A DNA stretch of 10,186 nucleotides, from contig JAEYTV010000417.1 in the NCBI GenBank assembly GCA_023433855.1, positions 1 to 10,186 of the forward strand. The letters run 5' to 3'. Made by a program: the position numbers and the translations under genes. Origin of the DNA: Pseudomonadota bacterium (lineage in GTDB: Bacteria > Pseudomonadota > Alphaproteobacteria > Rhizobiales > Rhizobiaceae). The number at the start of each line of letters is the position of its first letter. Positions within the stretch are counted from its first letter, which is position 1. The notes under the pieces are model-generated. The model was given only the letters and a program-made list of their open reading frames with translations. It was not told the DNA's origin and did not search any database. This document shows positions 7,938 to 10,186 of this stretch, piece after piece.

Positions 7938-8717
7938 TCAGATCGTTCCGCCAAGGGAACCCTCGAGCTCTGCAAGTTCTTGCCCGCCGGCCATCAGCTC
8001 CTGCAACTGCGAGGCGTTGATCTCGCCTCGTCGTGCAGTTCCAAGTGTCTGGCCCCGGTTCAGAACGGTGAACCGGTCGCCTACGGCCATGGCATGGCGG
8101 ACGTTATGGGAGATGAACACGATTCCGACGCCCTGTTGGCGCACCCGGTTGATGGTCGCGAGCACATTGGAGGTTTGCCGCACACCGAGCGCGGAGGTCG
8201 GCTCGTCGAGGATCAGCACCTTGGCACCGAAATACACAGCGCGAGCAATCGCCACCGTCTGACGCTCGCCGCCGGACAACGTGCCGACAGCCTGATCGGG
8301 CGCACGAAGGTTGATGCCCATCTTGCGCATTTCTGCCATGGTGATCTCGTTGGCCGTTTCGAGGTCGAACCGCTTGAAGAGGCCGCGGCCTTTTGTCGGC
8401 TCGCGCCCCATGAAAAAATTTCTCGTAACCGACATGAGCGGGATCATGGCGAGGTCCTGGAAGACGGTTGCGATACCGGCCTCCATGGCGTCGCGTGGGC
8501 TGTTGAAGGACATCGGGTTGCCTTCGAAGGTAATCGATCCCTCGGTCGGTCTGTGTACGCCCGACATTGTCTTGATGAAGGTCGACTTGCCGGCACCATT
8601 ATCGCCCAGCAGGCAGTGGCATTCGCCCGCCCTGACGTCGAAGGTGACACCATTTAATGCGATGACGTTGCCATAGTGCTTCTTGATGTTTTCCATATGG
8701 ATGATTGGAGCGCTCAT
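7938..8717 (-). CDS. Sugar (inositol) ABC transporter ATP-binding protein, single domain
   Basis: This is the cytoplasmic ATPase driving the sugar importer encoded with it. It has one complete ABC domain in 259 aa: Walker [10 protein letters not shown] (38-46), Q-loop Q87 in VFQDLA, signature LSGGERQ (147-153), Walker B VLILDEP (167-173) and the switch H204 in FISHN. RbsA/XylG-type sugar ATPases are about 500 aa with two ABC domains. This one is the half-size form seen in rhizobial FrcA-like systems and should work as a homodimer. The ATG lies 1 nt after the permease stop, with a GGGGAG site inside the end of the permease gene, so translation is probably coupled. Specificity for inositol is inferred only from the catabolic genes downstream. 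Fructose, ribose or another sugar alcohol cannot be excluded from this subunit. Confidence 0.94.
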   Translation of the reverse strand: MSAPIIHMENIKKHYGNVIALNGVTFDVRAGECHCLLGDNGAGKSTFIKTMSGVHRPTEGSITFEGNPMSFNSPRDAMEAGIATVFQDLAMIPLMSVTRNFFMGREPTKGRGLFKRFDLETANEITMAEMRKMGINLRAPDQAVGTLSGGERQTVAIARAVYFGAKVLILDEPTSALGVRQTSNVLATINRVRQQGVGIVFISHNVRHAMAVGDRFTVLNRGQTLGTARRGEINASQLQELMAGGQELAELEGSLGGTI

Positions 8718-8718
8718 A

Positions 8719-9825
8719 TCATCGCTCCCCCGTGACCCGTCGACGGATCACGTTGTTGAAGATCACCGCCAGCAGAAGCATTGCTCCGAGGAAGACCTGG
8801 AACCAGTCCTGGTCAAACCGCGTGTAGGTCAGCCCGATCGTCACCATACCGAAGATGATCGCACCGAAGAAGGCGCCGATCGCCGACCCATATCCCCCAG
8901 TCAGTAGGCAGCCGCCGATAACGGCGGTGATGATCGCCTCGAATTCCTTCATGAAGCCGCGACGCGCGTCGGTGGAGCCGGCGTCTATGACCGTGATGAT
9001 GGCCACAAGAGCCGCCGCCATGGCGGTCAGCATGAAGAGTGATATCTTGACCCGACGGACCGGCACCCCGGAATTCTGTGCGGCATGGGCATCGCCGCCC
9101 GTCGCGAAGATCCAGTTTCCGGCCGGGGTACGCAACAACACGTAGGTCGCGGCGATCGCGAAAGCGACGAACCAGAGAATCTCGACCGGTATGCCGGGGA
9201 TCTTTGGTGCTCCTGATTTGAAGGTATCCACCAGGCCGGCTTGTGCCAGCCAGGTCATGAGGAAACCAAATGCGTCGCCGGAAAAAAGCGGCGCAAGAAA
9301 ATCGCCCTCGACGGCATCACGCACGCCGCGCAGTTGCGTGGAACCGCCGGTGAAGATCTTCAGGCCGACCAGCGAAGCCCCGCGCAGGATGAAGAGGCCG
9401 GCGAGGGTCACGATAAAGGATGGCAGACCGGTTCGGATCACCACGACGCCGTTGGCGGCTCCGAGTGCCGCGGCCAGTCCGAGCGTCAGCGGAATCGCAA
9501 TGACAAGCGAAACGCCGAGGTTGACAGTGAACACCCCGAACATCATGCCGGTGAAGGCGACCATCGAGCCGATCGACAGGTCGAACTCTCCGCCGATCAT
9601 CAGCATCGCGGCGGCGATCCCAAGGATGCCAAGCTGCGCCGCAGGCGTCATGAAGTTCATGATACCTGACAGCGTAAACATGGTGCGATCAGCGGTGAAC
9701 AAAAAGAAGAGGGTGACGAGTACAAGACCACCGACTGCGCCAAGTTCGGGCCGTTTCATCAGTCTGGTGGCGAGCGACTCCGATTTCACCCTCTCGTCTG
9801 CTTGTACCAACATGTCGGTGGACAT
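8719..9825 (-). CDS. Sugar (inositol) ABC transporter permease, RbsC-like family
   Basis: This is an inner-membrane permease of the BPD_transp_2 family (RbsC/AraH/XylH/FrcC), 368 aa. After a hydrophilic start (1-25) there are about nine or ten hydrophobic segments, roughly at 27-43, 63-78, 83-101, 105-122, 135-155, 214-231, 259-279, 295-330 (probably two) and 341-361. Family motifs are [10 protein letters not shown] (78-87), GAANGVVV (122-129), [11 protein letters not shown] (133-143) and [18 protein letters not shown] (243-260), the EAA-like loop that contacts the ATPase. The loop at about 157-213 is long and probably faces the periplasm. The first ATG is supported by GGGAGG at 9831-9836, 5 nt upstream, over the second ATG four codons later. 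The gene lies between binding-protein and ATPase genes, in the order seen in FrcBCA-type operons. Inositol as substrate is inferred from context. Confidence 0.94.
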   Translation of the reverse strand: MSTDMLVQADERVKSESLATRLMKRPELGAVGGLVLVTLFFLFTADRTMFTLSGIMNFMTPAAQLGILGIAAAMLMIGGEFDLSIGSMVAFTGMMFGVFTVNLGVSLVIAIPLTLGLAAALGAANGVVVIRTGLPSFIVTLAGLFILRGASLVGLKIFTGGSTQLRGVRDAVEGDFLAPLFSGDAFGFLMTWLAQAGLVDTFKSGAPKIPGIPVEILWFVAFAIAATYVLLRTPAGNWIFATGGDAHAAQNSGVPVRRVKISLFMLTAMAAALVAIITVIDAGSTDARRGFMKEFEAIITAVIGGCLLTGGYGSAIGAFFGAIIFGMVTIGLTYTRFDQDWFQVFLGAMLLLAVIFNNVIRRRVTGER

Positions 9826-9844
9826 GGCTTCCTCCCGAAGGCTG

Positions 9845-9867
9845 GCCGGGCCGGTCGGCGGCCCGGC
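9845..9867 (-). other. GC-rich stem-loop between binding-protein and permease genes
   Basis: A perfect 8-bp inverted repeat, GCCGGGCC (9845-9852) and GGCCCGGC (9860-9867), surrounds a 7-nt loop. On the transcript it begins 10 nt after the stop codon of the binding-protein gene and ends 8 nt before the GGGAGG of the permease gene. No T-run follows, so it is not a typical intrinsic terminator. Such hairpins after binding-protein genes are known (malE-malF, for example) to protect the upstream mRNA and keep the binding protein in excess over the membrane subunits. That role is inferred here. Confidence 0.6.
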
Positions 9868-9877
9868 ATCTATGCGG

Positions 9878-10186
9878 CTAGCGGATGCCCTGAGCAGAAA
9901 GGTCGATGACCTTTGCGGCAGTGTCTTTCGTCACGAGGTTGGGACCGGAGGGAACGTCGCCGCCAGGGACGAGGCCGTACTGGGCGTTCAAGGAGAGAAA
10001 GGCGACCGGCAGATAACCCTGCAGGAACTGCTGCTGGTCGATCGCGAAGGCAGCCTTTCCGTCGGCAACGTTCTGAAGAAATCCGGCCGACAGGTCGAAG
10101 GTTGCGACCAGCACGTCGTCACGGCCGACTGCTTGCGCCGCCTTCACGGCGGGTTCGCCGACCAGGGACGCGTTCAGGCTGAGGAC
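9878..10186 (-). CDS. Periplasmic sugar (inositol)-binding protein of an ABC importer, C-terminal part
   Basis: Only the last 102 codons are inside the window; the gene runs off the right edge and its start is not seen. The reading frame is open to the window end, beginning VLSLNASLVGEP, so the GTG at 10147 is internal and not the start. The visible part matches the C-terminal lobe of type I (Peripla_BP_4, ribose-binding-like) proteins: ATFDLSAGFLQNVADGKAAF, then AIDQQQFLQGYLPV, which forms the last hinge-crossing strand and helix. It ends with a GLVPGGDVPSGPNLVTKD segment and a terminal helix finishing SAQGIR. It would capture the substrate in the periplasm and deliver it to the permease encoded next. 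It is first in the visible operon, so the promoter and any regulator site lie beyond the window. Inositol as ligand rests on the neighbouring genes. Confidence 0.9.
   Translation of the reverse strand, partial: VLSLNASLVGEPAVKAAQAVGRDDVLVATFDLSAGFLQNVADGKAAFAIDQQQFLQGYLPVAFLSLNAQYGLVPGGDVPSGPNLVTKDTAAKVIDLSAQGIR

Noticed and set aside
7797..8657. 286-codon plus-strand frame opposite the ABC ATPase
   Set aside because: The minus strand encodes all ABC motifs in order, so this frame is a shadow.

Overview
The window is one head-to-tail block of genes on the minus strand, from a high-GC alphaproteobacterium. Gene content and protein style (single-domain sugar ABC ATPase, long two-domain IolC, permease and binding protein of the rhizobial sugar-uptake type) point to Rhizobiales, such as a Sinorhizobium, Rhizobium or Mesorhizobium relative. 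The genus cannot be fixed from the sequence alone.

Read in the direction of transcription (right to left), the layout is: the 3' end of a periplasmic sugar-binding protein gene (9878-10186, cut by the window edge); an ABC permease (8719-9825); a single-domain ABC ATPase (7938-8717); a Gfo/Idh/MocA dehydrogenase (6758-7885); iolC fused to a DUF2090 domain (4839-6761); iolD (3004-4842); iolE (2098-2994); iolB (1278-2075); a hydroxypyruvate-isomerase-like TIM-barrel protein (447-1250); and a small single-pass membrane protein of unknown function (128-373). Spacing is tight: 4-nt overlaps at dehydrogenase/iolC and iolC/iolD, a 1-nt gap at permease/ATPase, and gaps of 9 to 73 nt elsewhere. A single transcript starting right of the window is likely. 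No promoter was recognised inside it.

Together the genes form an import and breakdown route for inositol. The ABC transporter brings the sugar alcohol in. The dehydrogenase oxidises it to an inosose, IolE dehydrates that, IolD opens the ring with thiamine diphosphate, IolB isomerises 5-deoxyglucuronate, and the IolC kinase domain phosphorylates 2-deoxy-5-keto-gluconate. The C-terminal domain of IolC probably performs the aldolase step done by IolJ in Bacillus. No iolA/mmsA, iolR or stand-alone iolJ is present in the window.

Most of the region is a known pathway. The less explained parts are the Hyi-like protein near the operon end, the unrecognised small membrane protein behind it, a TTG start on iolC, and a strong GC hairpin between the binding-protein and permease genes. 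Positions 1-127 hold no gene or convincing terminator that I can support.
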